DNA of 32,984 nt from JABDKJ01 sp039028335 (GCA_039028335.1 JBCCIF010000032.1:1-32984), one strand, 5' to 3'; positions 24,449 to 32,877 are shown, counted from the first letter of the stretch. Notes: generated by a model not told the origin, from the letters alone. Program-made: numbers and translations.

Positions 24449-25843
24449 ATGCAAAGGACAGCTCTAATTATCAGTTTTCTCTTTTTAACCGCAAGTATAC
24501 AGGCACAACTCGATTCGACCCTATTTGGTTGCACGGACTCTACTGCAATCAATTGGAATCCATCGGCCAGTATTGATGACGGATCATGTATTTACCCTGG
24601 AGACAGCATTTTTGGATGCACAGATCCACTCGCCCTTAATTGGAATCCTCAAGCAAATATCAATGATGGCTCATGCATTTATGATACGCTAGAGATTTTT
24701 GGATGTACCGATTCAACCGCTCTCAATTGGAATCCATTGGCAACTATTGATGATGGATCCTGCTTTTACGATACCGTTCAGGTATTCGGGTGTACCGATT
24801 CAGCTGCATTAAACTGGAACCCCTTTGCGACAATCGATGACGGCTCTTGTATCTATGACACCTTGAATATTTTCGGCTGTACAGATCCTTTTGCTATTAA
24901 TTGGAATCCCTTAGCAACCATAGATGATGGATCTTGTATATACGATACTTTGCAAATTTCTGGTTGCACGGACTCCACCGCTGTCAATTGGAATCCTTGG
25001 GCAACTATTGATGATGGTTCCTGTGTTTATTTGGGTGACACCATATTCGGATGCACTGACTCAAGTGCTTTGAACTGGAACCCATTGGCGAATTTCGATG
25101 ACGGTTCTTGCTTTTACGATACTGTCCAAATTTTCGGTTGTACTGATCCTTTTGCGATCAATTGGAACCCTCTTGCAACAATAGACGATGGTTCGTGCAT
25201 CTATGATACATTACAAATTTCAGGATGCACAGATTCAACAGCTATCAATTGGAATCCATGGGCAACCATAGATGACGGCTCATGTATTTATGCCGGTGAT
25301 ACCATATTTGGATGTACTGATTCAACTGCCTTGAATTGGAACCCATTGGCCAACTTTGATGACGGTTCCTGTATCTACGACACGCTCCAAATCTTTGGTT
25401 GTACAGATTCAACGGCAATCAATTGGAACCCGTTCGCGACCATAGATGATGGCTCGTGTATCTATGCCGGTGATACCATCTTCGGATGTACCGATACAAC
25501 TGCGATAAATTGGAATCCATTGGCCAACGTTGATGACGGATCTTGCATTTATGACTCGACTACTGTCGGTATAGGCAACGAACCAATCATACATGGGGTA
25601 TTGCTTTATCCAAACCCCGCAATGGAAAGATTAAATGTTGAATTTTATTCACTTGGGAATAATACAGTAGAGATTAGAATTTATGATGCCTTGGCTAGAA
25701 CGCTAATTTCCGAGCAAAAACAAGCCACAGAAGGCAAAAACAAATTTGAATATAACCTAGGTGATTTCAGAGAAGGATTGTACTTTATACATATTCAAAA
25801 TGCTGAAATGAATCAGACCTTCCGATTTATAAAAGGCAATTAG
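24449..25843 (+). CDS. T9SS exported protein made of twelve 29-residue repeats
   Basis: 464 residues. The ATG at 24449 is chosen because it starts a good signal peptide (MQRTALIISFLFLTASIQAQ); the frame is open 22 codons further upstream but that part looks non-coding. Residues 26-373 are twelve repeats of exactly 29 residues, each of the form FGCTDSTALNWNP followed by ATIDDGSCIYDT. Two cysteines per unit are invariant and could form one disulfide each. Similar GCTDP-NYNP-DDGSC units occur, as I recall, in many Bacteroidota exported proteins, often in fewer copies. Residues about 385-464 are a T9SS sorting domain (LLYPNPAMERLNVEF, GLYFIHI). Probably a stiff surface stalk or adhesin-like filament; binding partner unknown. 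The sigma-factor gene follows after a strong hairpin. Confidence 0.93.
   Translation: MQRTALIISFLFLTASIQAQLDSTLFGCTDSTAINWNPSASIDDGSCIYPGDSIFGCTDPLALNWNPQANINDGSCIYDTLEIFGCTDSTALNWNPLATIDDGSCFYDTVQVFGCTDSAALNWNPFATIDDGSCIYDTLNIFGCTDPFAINWNPLATIDDGSCIYDTLQISGCTDSTAVNWNPWATIDDGSCVYLGDTIFGCTDSSALNWNPLANFDDGSCFYDTVQIFGCTDPFAINWNPLATIDDGSCIYDTLQISGCTDSTAINWNPWATIDDGSCIYAGDTIFGCTDSTALNWNPLANFDDGSCIYDTLQIFGCTDSTAINWNPFATIDDGSCIYAGDTIFGCTDTTAINWNPLANVDDGSCIYDSTTVGIGNEPIIHGVLLYPNPAMERLNVEFYSLGNNTVEIRIYDALARTLISEQKQATEGKNKFEYNLGDFREGLYFIHIQNAEMNQTFRFIKGN
24524..25567 (+). repeat. Twelve tandem 87-bp coding repeats
   Basis: Twelve contiguous units of exactly 87 bp (29 codons) with no insertions or deletions. 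Units 5-7 (from 24872) and 8-10 (from 25133) look like a duplicated three-unit block at protein level: unit 5 and unit 8 are identical in all 29 residues yet differ at 17 of 87 bases, all silent. Confidence 0.95.
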
Positions 25844-25861
25844 ATTAAAATTTTAATTGTG

Positions 25862-25891
25862 AATTGCATGCGGCAATAGCCGCATGCAATT
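25862..25891 (+). terminator. Strong hairpin between repeat-protein gene and ECF sigma gene
   Basis: A perfect 13-bp inverted repeat (AATTGCATGCGGC / GCCGCATGCAATT) with a 4-nt AATA loop. It ends 8 nt before the sigma-factor ATG (25900). The following sequence is TGTTGTATATG, without a proper U-run, so it may be a leaky terminator or a structure that hides the ribosome-binding region of the sigma gene. An AT palindrome (25845-25856) precedes it. Confidence 0.6.
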
Positions 25892-25899
25892 TGTTGTAT

Positions 25900-26475
25900 A
25901 TGATTGACTACAAACTGCTTAAGGCTTGCGCAAAGAATGATAGAAAGTCTCAATTTCTATTGTACAAGGAGAGTTATTCTCTTTTGATGAGTATTGCCTT
26001 TCGCTATAAAAGCAATAAAGAAGATGCTGAAGACTTGGTCAATCAGGGATTTCATAAGATATTAAAAAATGTGGGCTCGTTTGTTTCAAAAGAACACCCT
26101 ATAGGCAAATTCATGCCATGGATGAGCAGAGTGATGATCAATTCGACCATAGATGCTTACCGTAAAAATGTGAAAAGGAGCAATCTGATGAGCAACACAC
26201 AAGAAATTCAAGAACATATGCATGCAGCAAATTATAATGAAATTGAAGAGCAGATTGAAGCGCATCACTTACAAAATATGCTAGAAAATCTTAGTGAAAT
26301 ACAAAGAAAGATCTTCAATCTATTTGCTATTGATGGCTACGGCCATGATGAAATTGCACAAATGCTCGGTGTACCCGTTGGCACCTCTAAATGGCATTTA
26401 AGTTCCGCCCGAAAATCCTTGCAGTCGATGTTGAATGAATTCATAAAAGAAAATGAAAAAATAACGCAGTCATGA
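25900..26475 (+). CDS. ECF-type RNA polymerase sigma factor
   Basis: 191 residues from the ATG at 25900; the frame is open further upstream through the hairpin, but only a TTG would start it. Sigma region 2 spans about 10-80 (SLLMSIAFRYKSNKEDAEDL, then the HPIGKFMPWMSRVMINSTID segment corresponding to regions 2.3-2.4). Region 4 spans about 130-180 (LSEIQRKIFNLFAIDGYGHD, then EIAQMLGVPVGTSKWHLSSA, a helix-turn-helix that reads the -35-like element). Region 3 is missing, as usual for extracytoplasmic-function factors. The stop overlaps the start of the next gene by ATGA (26472-26475), so the sigma factor and the putative anti-sigma protein are translationally coupled. Target promoters unknown. 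Confidence 0.9.
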   Translation: MIDYKLLKACAKNDRKSQFLLYKESYSLLMSIAFRYKSNKEDAEDLVNQGFHKILKNVGSFVSKEHPIGKFMPWMSRVMINSTIDAYRKNVKRSNLMSNTQEIQEHMHAANYNEIEEQIEAHHLQNMLENLSEIQRKIFNLFAIDGYGHDEIAQMLGVPVGTSKWHLSSARKSLQSMLNEFIKENEKITQS

Positions 26476-28130
26476 ATCCCGATCAAATCGATAAACTTTT
26501 CAGAGATAAACTCAAGAATCGTCATTTTGAAATGAATGAAAATTCATGGGAAAAAATGGAGGCCAAAATTCGGGCTGACCAACGAAAAAAGTGGCTCAAA
26601 TTTTTAATCCCCGCTCTTTTCTTAGGTCTTGTTGCAGGCATCTGCGGATTCATTAAATTTGGAAATAGCGAAGCAGAAAATTCTTTGGGCGAGACTCCAT
26701 CAAAAGCAATTGAACATCATGAAACAAATGCTTCAGGAAAGCAGGAGCTCCAAGAAAACGCACTACAATTTGACAATGAAGAAAATCAGATAGATTTTAC
26801 CAACGAAAATGAGTCTTCAAGTGAACAGGTCAATGGCTTGCAAGGAACTCAAGATTCGAAAGGCTTATCACACAATAAGAATTCAGATGTTGATACAGGA
26901 TCAGCCGAGCACAGAGATAATGATGGAATAAATCCAAACACAGCCATTCAAGGAAGTGAAGATCAGAATAATGCCCTTTTTGGCCTTAGGAACAATCCGA
27001 ATACAGGAGCAAATGACGGAAAGGTAGAAATCAATAGAAAAGGAGATAAGGAAAATAGCCTTACTGGCAGCACAAAAGATGACCCTGCTCATTATTCAGA
27101 TAACTTATCCCAAAATTCAAGTGGCAATGAGAACAAGGCAAGTGGAAGTCAACCATTAGCAGAAAACCAAAACAATAATTCTTTTGCCTCTATTGAAACT
27201 ACCGCCAATTCTGAAATTGGAAATACAGAGAACTCTTCGAGCAGTGATGAGCTTACGTTGGCCGATATGAAGAGAGAAAATCTCTCTGGGGTTTCTCCTT
27301 CACTTGAGTTGTATGATTCCATTTTTGAGGTAAAAATTCCTCATGTTTCGAATTGGAAGAAAGAAATCGGCTTCTTCTATGGCCAGTCACTGATCAATAA
27401 AAATCTTACCAGTAATTCTGCAATTTGGAATGAAGCTGTTCAATTTCGAAATGAGAATGAATCAAGCGTCCGCACTGGAGAATACGGTATTGAATTTAGT
27501 TTGAGTCGAAATCGATTGTCCTTACAGACGGGTCTTAGCAGCATTCAATTTGGTGAAGAAATTGCCTATCCGCAGGGTGAAAGAGACTCCTTAGAAATAA
27601 TGATTTCTCAAGAGACGCAATATATCGACACCACCTATGTCGTTAATATCCTGGATACTGCCGGAATGGTAATTGACACCATGGTGGTCACCGAAATTTT
27701 GGATTCTATAATTGTTACAACAGTTGATAGCACACTTATTACTTATCCAGGGAATCTCGATCTTCAAAATGGAAAGACGTCCATTACATACTTTGAGATA
27801 CCCTTGCAATTGGGATATTCTTTTAGAGCGGGAAAATGGAATTTTAGACCGCAGGCAGGAGTCTCCTATGGTCTTTTGCGCGCAACAAAAGGCTTTTACA
27901 TTCAAAATGAACTGGACGAATTGATTGAAATAAGTGAAATTGAGGTACTTCGAAAAAATATTTGGAATGCACTTTATGGAATTCGTGTTTCCTATGCAAT
28001 TGACCCGAACTTTAACATACAAATGCAACTTGGCCAGAGAAGAAATCTGAATTCAATTTTTGAAACAGAAGATTTCTTACAAAAATACCGTTCAAGCTTT
28101 GTACGATTGGGAGTGGTATATCGATTTTAA
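26472..28130 (+). CDS. Putative anti-sigma factor fused to an outer-membrane beta-barrel
   Basis: 552 residues. Residues 1-40 are a charged, cytoplasmic-looking segment with helical character (MNPDQIDKLFRDKLKNRHFE, WEKMEAKI), 41-63 are a single transmembrane helix (FLIPALFLGLVAGICGF), about 64-275 are a low-complexity Asn/Ser/Glu/Gly/Gln-rich linker, and about 290-552 resemble an outer-membrane beta-barrel (alternating strands such as RTGEYGIEFSLSRNRLSLQT, and an end in VRLGVVYRF). Inside the barrel is a Thr/Val/Asp-rich insert (about 377-420), probably a surface loop. The linker is long enough to cross the periplasm, so one chain could span both membranes (inference). Overlap with the sigma gene supports an anti-sigma role; no zinc-type anti-sigma motif is visible. 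The C-terminal 52 residues have a diverged copy at 30840-30998. Confidence 0.85.
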   Translation: MNPDQIDKLFRDKLKNRHFEMNENSWEKMEAKIRADQRKKWLKFLIPALFLGLVAGICGFIKFGNSEAENSLGETPSKAIEHHETNASGKQELQENALQFDNEENQIDFTNENESSSEQVNGLQGTQDSKGLSHNKNSDVDTGSAEHRDNDGINPNTAIQGSEDQNNALFGLRNNPNTGANDGKVEINRKGDKENSLTGSTKDDPAHYSDNLSQNSSGNENKASGSQPLAENQNNNSFASIETTANSEIGNTENSSSSDELTLADMKRENLSGVSPSLELYDSIFEVKIPHVSNWKKEIGFFYGQSLINKNLTSNSAIWNEAVQFRNENESSVRTGEYGIEFSLSRNRLSLQTGLSSIQFGEEIAYPQGERDSLEIMISQETQYIDTTYVVNILDTAGMVIDTMVVTEILDSIIVTTVDSTLITYPGNLDLQNGKTSITYFEIPLQLGYSFRAGKWNFRPQAGVSYGLLRATKGFYIQNELDELIEISEIEVLRKNIWNALYGIRVSYAIDPNFNIQMQLGQRRNLNSIFETEDFLQKYRSSFVRLGVVYRF

Positions 28131-28151
28131 CTCTGATACCGAGTTACTTTT
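28128..28151 (+). terminator. Weak hairpin at the end of the beta-barrel gene
   Basis: TAACTC/GAGTTA with a 7-nt loop begins at the stop codon and is followed by CTTTTC. The stem is only 6 bp, so partial read-through is likely. Confidence 0.3.
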
Positions 28152-28166
28152 CAAAATCAACTTTAC

Positions 28167-28200
28167 TTTGAATTTCTACAGATATTATTCGGTATCTTAG
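28167..28200 (+). promoter_or_regulatory. Possible promoter of the large FG-GAP gene
   Basis: TTTG (28167-28170), a 22-bp spacer and TATCTTAG (28193-28200; one mismatch to TAnnTTTG) lie upstream of the ATG at 28216. If used, the gene can be transcribed separately from the sigma operon. Confidence 0.4.
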
Positions 28201-28215
28201 AAAAAAATAATCTCC

Positions 28216-30663
28216 ATGAATATTCGACTTAAAGCAGCAGGCCTTTTATTGCTCATTTCCAATTTTACCCTGGCTCAAGATTTTTCTGGCTTAAATGAAT
28301 TGACTGAAGGTCTTGCAAGCCCTCAAGACATAAAGATCTCCGACTTGAACAATGATGGACATTTAGATCTAATTACGGCATCAAGAGATGACAAAAAAGT
28401 GGCCTGGTATCCTAATCTAGGCAATGCTGTTTTCGGCCGTCAAATTGTAATTACAAGAAACGCAAATGGTGCAAGATCCCTAGATGTAGGCGATTTAAAT
28501 AATGATGGACACATAGATATCGTATCGGCTTCATTACTTGACAACAGAATTGCTTGGTATAAGAATAGCGATCAAGGAAGTGATTTTGAGCAAATTTCCT
28601 TGAGTACATCTGGAGACGGAGCATGGGAAGTAGATCTCTTTGATTATGACTCCGATGGAGATCTGGATATTTTTGCAATCTATTTCAATGCAAATGAAGT
28701 TGTTCTTTTTGAAAATTTAGGAACAGGAGATTTTTCATCTGAAATCTTGATTAGTAATGAAGTTGAAGAACCCCGTGCCATTTCTTGCTTAGATGTTGAC
28801 GGAGATGGCTTAAAGGATATTCTTATTGGAAGCGGGACCTTTTTTGGAGACTATTTGAGTTATTGCAAAAATGAAGGCAATTCGAGTTTTTCTGGTCCAG
28901 AATTTTTAAGTACACAAGTGAGTAGAATATCTGATTTGGAATTGGCCGATTTAGATAATGATGGAGATTTGGATATTATCGCGGCTCAGGGAGATGGTGC
29001 TAGTATCATTGAATGGATTGAAAACGAAGGTGCCAATTCATTTGACAACGTGCATTCAATATCAACAACATCAAGCGATGTTTCTGATGTTGACATAGCA
29101 GACTTAAACGGAGATGGAAATTTAGATATTGTTGCTGGACATGATGACTTCAGCAAAACCATTGAAGTGTTTTTGAATGATGGATTCGGAGAGTTTGCGG
29201 AGGGACAAAGTATTTCACCTGAACATACCAAAAGAAGTGCAGTTGCTATCGAAGATATCGATGGGGATAATGATATTGATGTTCTTTCCACTTTTAATCT
29301 ATTTGATGAACTCATCTTGACAAGGAACAATGGGCTCGCAGAATTTTCCTCTGGCGAAAAAATAAATACCTCGTTGATTAATCCAATTGAACCTCAATTG
29401 GGCGATATGGACATGGATGGAGATCTTGACCTCGTTTTTTCAGCATACCAAGGCGATCTCTTTGTTCTAGACAACATTGGAGGTTCTTTTGATCAACAAT
29501 CTCAACTTTTAGACAATGAAGACTTTGGTTTATTTGAAACACTTGATGATTTTTCTGTCGGTGACTTGGACGGTGATCTGGATCCAGATATAACATTGGC
29601 TACAAATCAAGGATTTTATTGGGGGCCGAATCAAGGCGATGGATCTGTAAATGAATTGAACTTAATTGAGGGATTGGGGCCCCTATTCAATAAAACGCAT
29701 ATTGCGGATTTAAATGCAGATGGTCACCATGATGTATTCGCTGCCGATGCATCATTTGACGATTTATTTTGGTTTATCAATGATGGTATTGGGAATTTCG
29801 GAAACGAACGCGTGGTTGTTGAAGACCTACACGATTTCTCTGATATAGAAACAAGCGATATCAATGGTGATGGTTATTTAGATGTTCTTTCTGTTGGTTA
29901 TGGCGGGGCAATAGAGCTCAAACTCTACGATGTATTGGACTTAGATTTTGAACCCATTATCTTTCCGTCAACCGCGTGGATGGATATTAGCGATATAGCA
30001 GCAGTTGACATCGATCAAGATGGTGATAAGGATATCGTCTACAGCGAACGCACAAATAACCTATTGGTTTGGATTGAAAGTGATGGCACTGGATATGGAT
30101 TTATCGAACATGTTATCGACAGTCTACTCCCAGATCCTAAAAGCTTTGGGACTGGAGATCTAAACGAAGACGGATTTCCAGATATCGTTCTTGCAGATTT
30201 TAGCACAGGAGATATTTCATACTACAAAAACTTAAGCGGATTTGGTTTTGACGAACCTGTAATCCTGAATTCCGAAATAGACAACCCGATGGATATTGAT
30301 GTTCTCGATATTGACGGAGATACCGATCTTGATATTCTTTTTTGTTCTGGTAAAGATCAAGGCATTTATTCTTTAAACAATCTAAATGTCGTTATTAGTA
30401 GTTCACAAGAAATTGCAAAAGAGAAATTCTCCTTCGCCTTTCCAAATCCATGTTTTGACCTCCTTCTCCTTGAATTAGATCAAAACAAAGAAATTGATCA
30501 AATCTTCATCTATAACTCAATAGGGAAAATTGTTTCAAATCATCAATTTAAAGACAGGAAAGAAAAATATCAGCTGGATATCAGTCACCTTAAGTCTGGA
30601 ACATATTACATACAGGCATTGTCAGGTGATAGGACGTATTCCCAATCTGTCATTAAGCTTTGA
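28216..30663 (+). CDS. Large T9SS exported FG-GAP/VCBS repeat protein
   Basis: 815 residues. Signal peptide MNIRLKAAGLLLLISNFTLA. About residues 35-720 consist of roughly fourteen FG-GAP/VCBS-like units, seen as DLNNDGHLDLITA, DLNNDGHIDIVSA, DYDSDGDLDIFAI, DLDNDGDLDIIAA, DMDMDGDLDLVFS, DINGDGYLDVLSV, DIDQDGDKDIVYS and DLNEDGFPDIVLA; the DxDxDG cores are calcium-binding in known structures and two seven-bladed propellers are plausible. About residues 735-815 are a T9SS sorting domain (FAFPNPCFDLLLLEL, GTYYIQA). Unlike the FG-GAP proteins at 1-9659 it has no Cys/Asp repeats. It is surface-exposed or secreted by inference. Its place between the barrel gene and the barrel remnant suggests it belongs to a duplicated or rearranged unit. 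Confidence 0.92.
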   Translation: MNIRLKAAGLLLLISNFTLAQDFSGLNELTEGLASPQDIKISDLNNDGHLDLITASRDDKKVAWYPNLGNAVFGRQIVITRNANGARSLDVGDLNNDGHIDIVSASLLDNRIAWYKNSDQGSDFEQISLSTSGDGAWEVDLFDYDSDGDLDIFAIYFNANEVVLFENLGTGDFSSEILISNEVEEPRAISCLDVDGDGLKDILIGSGTFFGDYLSYCKNEGNSSFSGPEFLSTQVSRISDLELADLDNDGDLDIIAAQGDGASIIEWIENEGANSFDNVHSISTTSSDVSDVDIADLNGDGNLDIVAGHDDFSKTIEVFLNDGFGEFAEGQSISPEHTKRSAVAIEDIDGDNDIDVLSTFNLFDELILTRNNGLAEFSSGEKINTSLINPIEPQLGDMDMDGDLDLVFSAYQGDLFVLDNIGGSFDQQSQLLDNEDFGLFETLDDFSVGDLDGDLDPDITLATNQGFYWGPNQGDGSVNELNLIEGLGPLFNKTHIADLNADGHHDVFAADASFDDLFWFINDGIGNFGNERVVVEDLHDFSDIETSDINGDGYLDVLSVGYGGAIELKLYDVLDLDFEPIIFPSTAWMDISDIAAVDIDQDGDKDIVYSERTNNLLVWIESDGTGYGFIEHVIDSLLPDPKSFGTGDLNEDGFPDIVLADFSTGDISYYKNLSGFGFDEPVILNSEIDNPMDIDVLDIDGDTDLDILFCSGKDQGIYSLNNLNVVISSSQEIAKEKFSFAFPNPCFDLLLLELDQNKEIDQIFIYNSIGKIVSNHQFKDRKEKYQLDISHLKSGTYYIQALSGDRTYSQSVIKL

Positions 30664-30839
30664 AACCCCTAATTTTCTGCTCTATTTTCGTGTTTCTGAA
30701 AAATCGCTTGTTTCTGAATGAATGTTTAAGCCTTTAAAACCAACAAATTATATAAATGGTGTCAAAAGAGAATCTAGAACCTTAATTTTGATGAGTCTAT
30801 ATAATACCGAAGTTACCGACTTGTAAAATAGTAGACCAG

Positions 30840-30998
30840 CTTTATGGATCGAACCTTTCCTATGCCAACTACTCCAATTTTAGTATTCGAATGCAAGTCG
30901 GACAACGAAGAAATTTGAATTCAATTTTTGAGTCGGAAGAATTCCTCCAGAATTACAACTCAAGCTTTATTCGTCTGGGAGTAGCTTATCGTTTTTAG
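30840..30998 (+). pseudogene. Remnant of a second copy of the beta-barrel gene (C-terminal 52 codons)
   Basis: Read in frame from 30840 (LYGSNLSYANYSNF to the final IRLGVAYRF and a TAG stop) this stretch matches the last 52 residues of the 26472-28130 protein at 37 positions with no gaps, and both end at the same residue. GQRRNLNSIFE is identical in both. An in-frame stop lies upstream at 30792, there is no usable start, and nothing recognisable as the rest of the gene precedes it. The remaining bases of 30664-31027 show no gene. It is therefore the tail of a paralogue lost by deletion. Confidence 0.85.
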
Positions 30999-31027
30999 CC
31001 ATAGAATGAAATATGCAGATTATTTGC

Positions 31028-32146
31028 TTAAGCCCTTTGTTTTCCTCGATTTGAGCTTAAGACGACAACAAGCACGGCTATAGCAAGAAGAATTACACCT
31101 AGCAATGGTCGATAATAAATCCAAGATAAGCCCAAAGCAATGAGCCAAATGCTAAAAGCGAGGATGAATGAGATCAATCCTGCACCAAAGTTTACAATAT
31201 TTCGAACCAACGGAATGTAACTGGCCAAAGCTGTAATGGGATTAAAGAGCATTCTGACTCCTAGAAATAAAAGAATGAATGATCCGACTCGAAGCAACCA
31301 TTTGATAATTGTATTCTGACTGAAAGCTGAATCAAACAATTCCTTCGCAGATAGCGAACCGGGTTTGATAAAGTCAATCTCTGTATCCTTGTCGGTCTTG
31401 AATGCTTCGAAAGTATTCAACTTTTGCTTGGCCACTATGGAGAAATTTCCCGGATAAATGGCTTTATACTTTATGCGTATATCTCCAATATTAGGGTTCT
31501 CGAAATTTCCTGTACCATGGAAAATAGTAGAGGCTTGACCTTCTCTATTGATCAATTGCGTATTTTCCATTTGTTGTATTTCCGAAAAATTGAAATCGGC
31601 CCAATTATTCAGTCGCGCCAATTGCTTGCCACTTAAATCATGCGCTCCCATTTTTGCTTTAGAAACGGATTCTCGAAATGAACCAAATTTAAAAGCTACT
31701 GGATTTTGATGTGAATCGGCCTCTTTGAATTGACTGGATTTATGAAGCCCAGCGGCCCATGTTTTATCATAGAAATACAGCGTTTCCTTTTCATCGCTTC
31801 CTGGAATCGTTCTTTGTTCCGATTTCTCGCGCCATTGATACATTTCGACATTTCGTTGGAGTTTTAAATAAGGCACGCGAATACCGAAGTCACGATCCAC
31901 AAGTGTTTCATTAGAATGAACTTCACCGATTAAATGGAGGAGTTTTCCCTCATTTTCAGGACTCACATAATTGATGTTTTGAGAAGTATAAACCTCCTTC
32001 AAGCCTTGCACCAATCCCTTGTGCGTTTTTATTGTCCTGCCTTCGTTCCAACTAATTATATAAATGCTGCCAGCAATAAAAACAAGACCCAACAAAAGAC
32101 CCATTAAGGAGCCAGAGATCTTTGAGAAAAATGAGTGTTTAGCCAT
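31028..32146 (-). CDS. TMEM43 family membrane protein
   Basis: 372 residues from the ATG at 32146; upstream in-frame codons offer only a TTG start. One transmembrane segment lies at about 12-35 (GLLLGLVFIAGSIYIISWNE), then a long soluble region of about 245 residues, then three or four hydrophobic segments at about 280-368 (LLRVGSFILLFLGVRMLF, FGAGLISFILAFSIWLIALG, LLGVILLAIAVLVVVL). The WNEGR motif after the first helix and the overall layout match the TMEM43/DUF1625 family, found in bacteria and in the nuclear envelope of animals. Its bacterial function is unknown. The C-terminal tail is basic (SSNRGKQRA), suggesting a cytoplasmic end. The 207 bp upstream hold no gene and no clear promoter. 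Confidence 0.85.
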   Translation of the reverse strand: MAKHSFFSKISGSLMGLLLGLVFIAGSIYIISWNEGRTIKTHKGLVQGLKEVYTSQNINYVSPENEGKLLHLIGEVHSNETLVDRDFGIRVPYLKLQRNVEMYQWREKSEQRTIPGSDEKETLYFYDKTWAAGLHKSSQFKEADSHQNPVAFKFGSFRESVSKAKMGAHDLSGKQLARLNNWADFNFSEIQQMENTQLINREGQASTIFHGTGNFENPNIGDIRIKYKAIYPGNFSIVAKQKLNTFEAFKTDKDTEIDFIKPGSLSAKELFDSAFSQNTIIKWLLRVGSFILLFLGVRMLFNPITALASYIPLVRNIVNFGAGLISFILAFSIWLIALGLSWIYYRPLLGVILLAIAVLVVVLSSNRGKQRA

Positions 32147-32353
32147 TCTGCGGTGAATTGAGTGAGTGAATATACGGGCAAATGCCCTTATTGCAAGAGG
32201 CAATTTTGAGGCCAAAAAGAGTTTTAATCGAGTTAAACCGTTCTGAAAACAAGAGCTTAGGACAAAATAAATTGATTTTATAGTTCAGTCGTCCAGCGAA
32301 AGATAAGTCAAGAAAGAAAAAATAATGCAAGTGGAAATGACCCTCTAGATGGT

Positions 32354-32806
32354 CTATTGCAAGTTTAGGACTTTCCAATATAGTGTGCACTTTTTACCAT
32401 ATTGATGGGAAGAATTGGACTTTGCAATAGCTCGAAATGAAACCATACCCGTTTCAGGATTGTTACAAAATATTATTTCTTCATGATATCCAATCTTGCC
32501 AAAATCACTGACATCTTTTATCTTCCTTTTAGGCTCTTTACCATTCTTCCTATGCTTTATAGTTTCAACTTCTCCCCAATGCCAATATCTTATCGTGCAA
32601 TAGTTTTCTTCTTCTGCTATGAAAAAATAACATGCCAAAGAATCATGCCCAAACAAATGATCAAGATGAAACATTCCAAGTTCATCACCAATCACAGTGC
32701 ACCATGCGCTTTCTTTTCCTGTGTAATTTTTGTCCGGTCCAAATTGGCCGTGACCTGATAAACTTAATATAAGAAACAGGAATACTAATTTGACCTCCTT
32801 AGCCAT
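32354..32806 (-). CDS. Small secreted protein of unknown function
   Basis: 150 residues from the ATG at 32806, which begins a signal peptide (MAKEVKLVFLFLILSLSGHG) with likely cleavage before QFGPDKNY. The mature part has five cysteines (AWCTV, LACYF, NYCTIRY, IFCNN, KKCTLYW), is rich in aromatic residues and contains a basic stretch KHRKNGKEPKRKIKD. There is no T9SS sorting domain and no lipobox, so it should stay in the periplasm. I do not recognise a family. It lies between msrB and the TMEM43-like gene on the same strand; the 71 bp upstream show no clear promoter, so transcription with msrB is possible. Confidence 0.65.
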   Translation of the reverse strand: MAKEVKLVFLFLILSLSGHGQFGPDKNYTGKESAWCTVIGDELGMFHLDHLFGHDSLACYFFIAEEENYCTIRYWHWGEVETIKHRKNGKEPKRKIKDVSDFGKIGYHEEIIFCNNPETGMVSFRAIAKSNSSHQYGKKCTLYWKVLNLQ

Positions 32807-32877
32807 TTTATCTCGAATCTTTATAATCAAGAGACTTGGTAAATTCTAACGATTAATACAATTTAAGAGAGTGTACT

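Noticed and set aside
24524..25567. 87-bp periodic array as a possible CRISPR
   Set aside because: It is an exact 29-codon coding repeat with silent substitutions, without spacers and without cas genes nearby.
30803..30830. Similarity between ATACCGAAGTTAC here and ATACCGAGTTAC after the barrel gene stop (28137) as a recombination junction
   Set aside because: Only about a dozen AT-biased bases match, with a gap; chance cannot be excluded.
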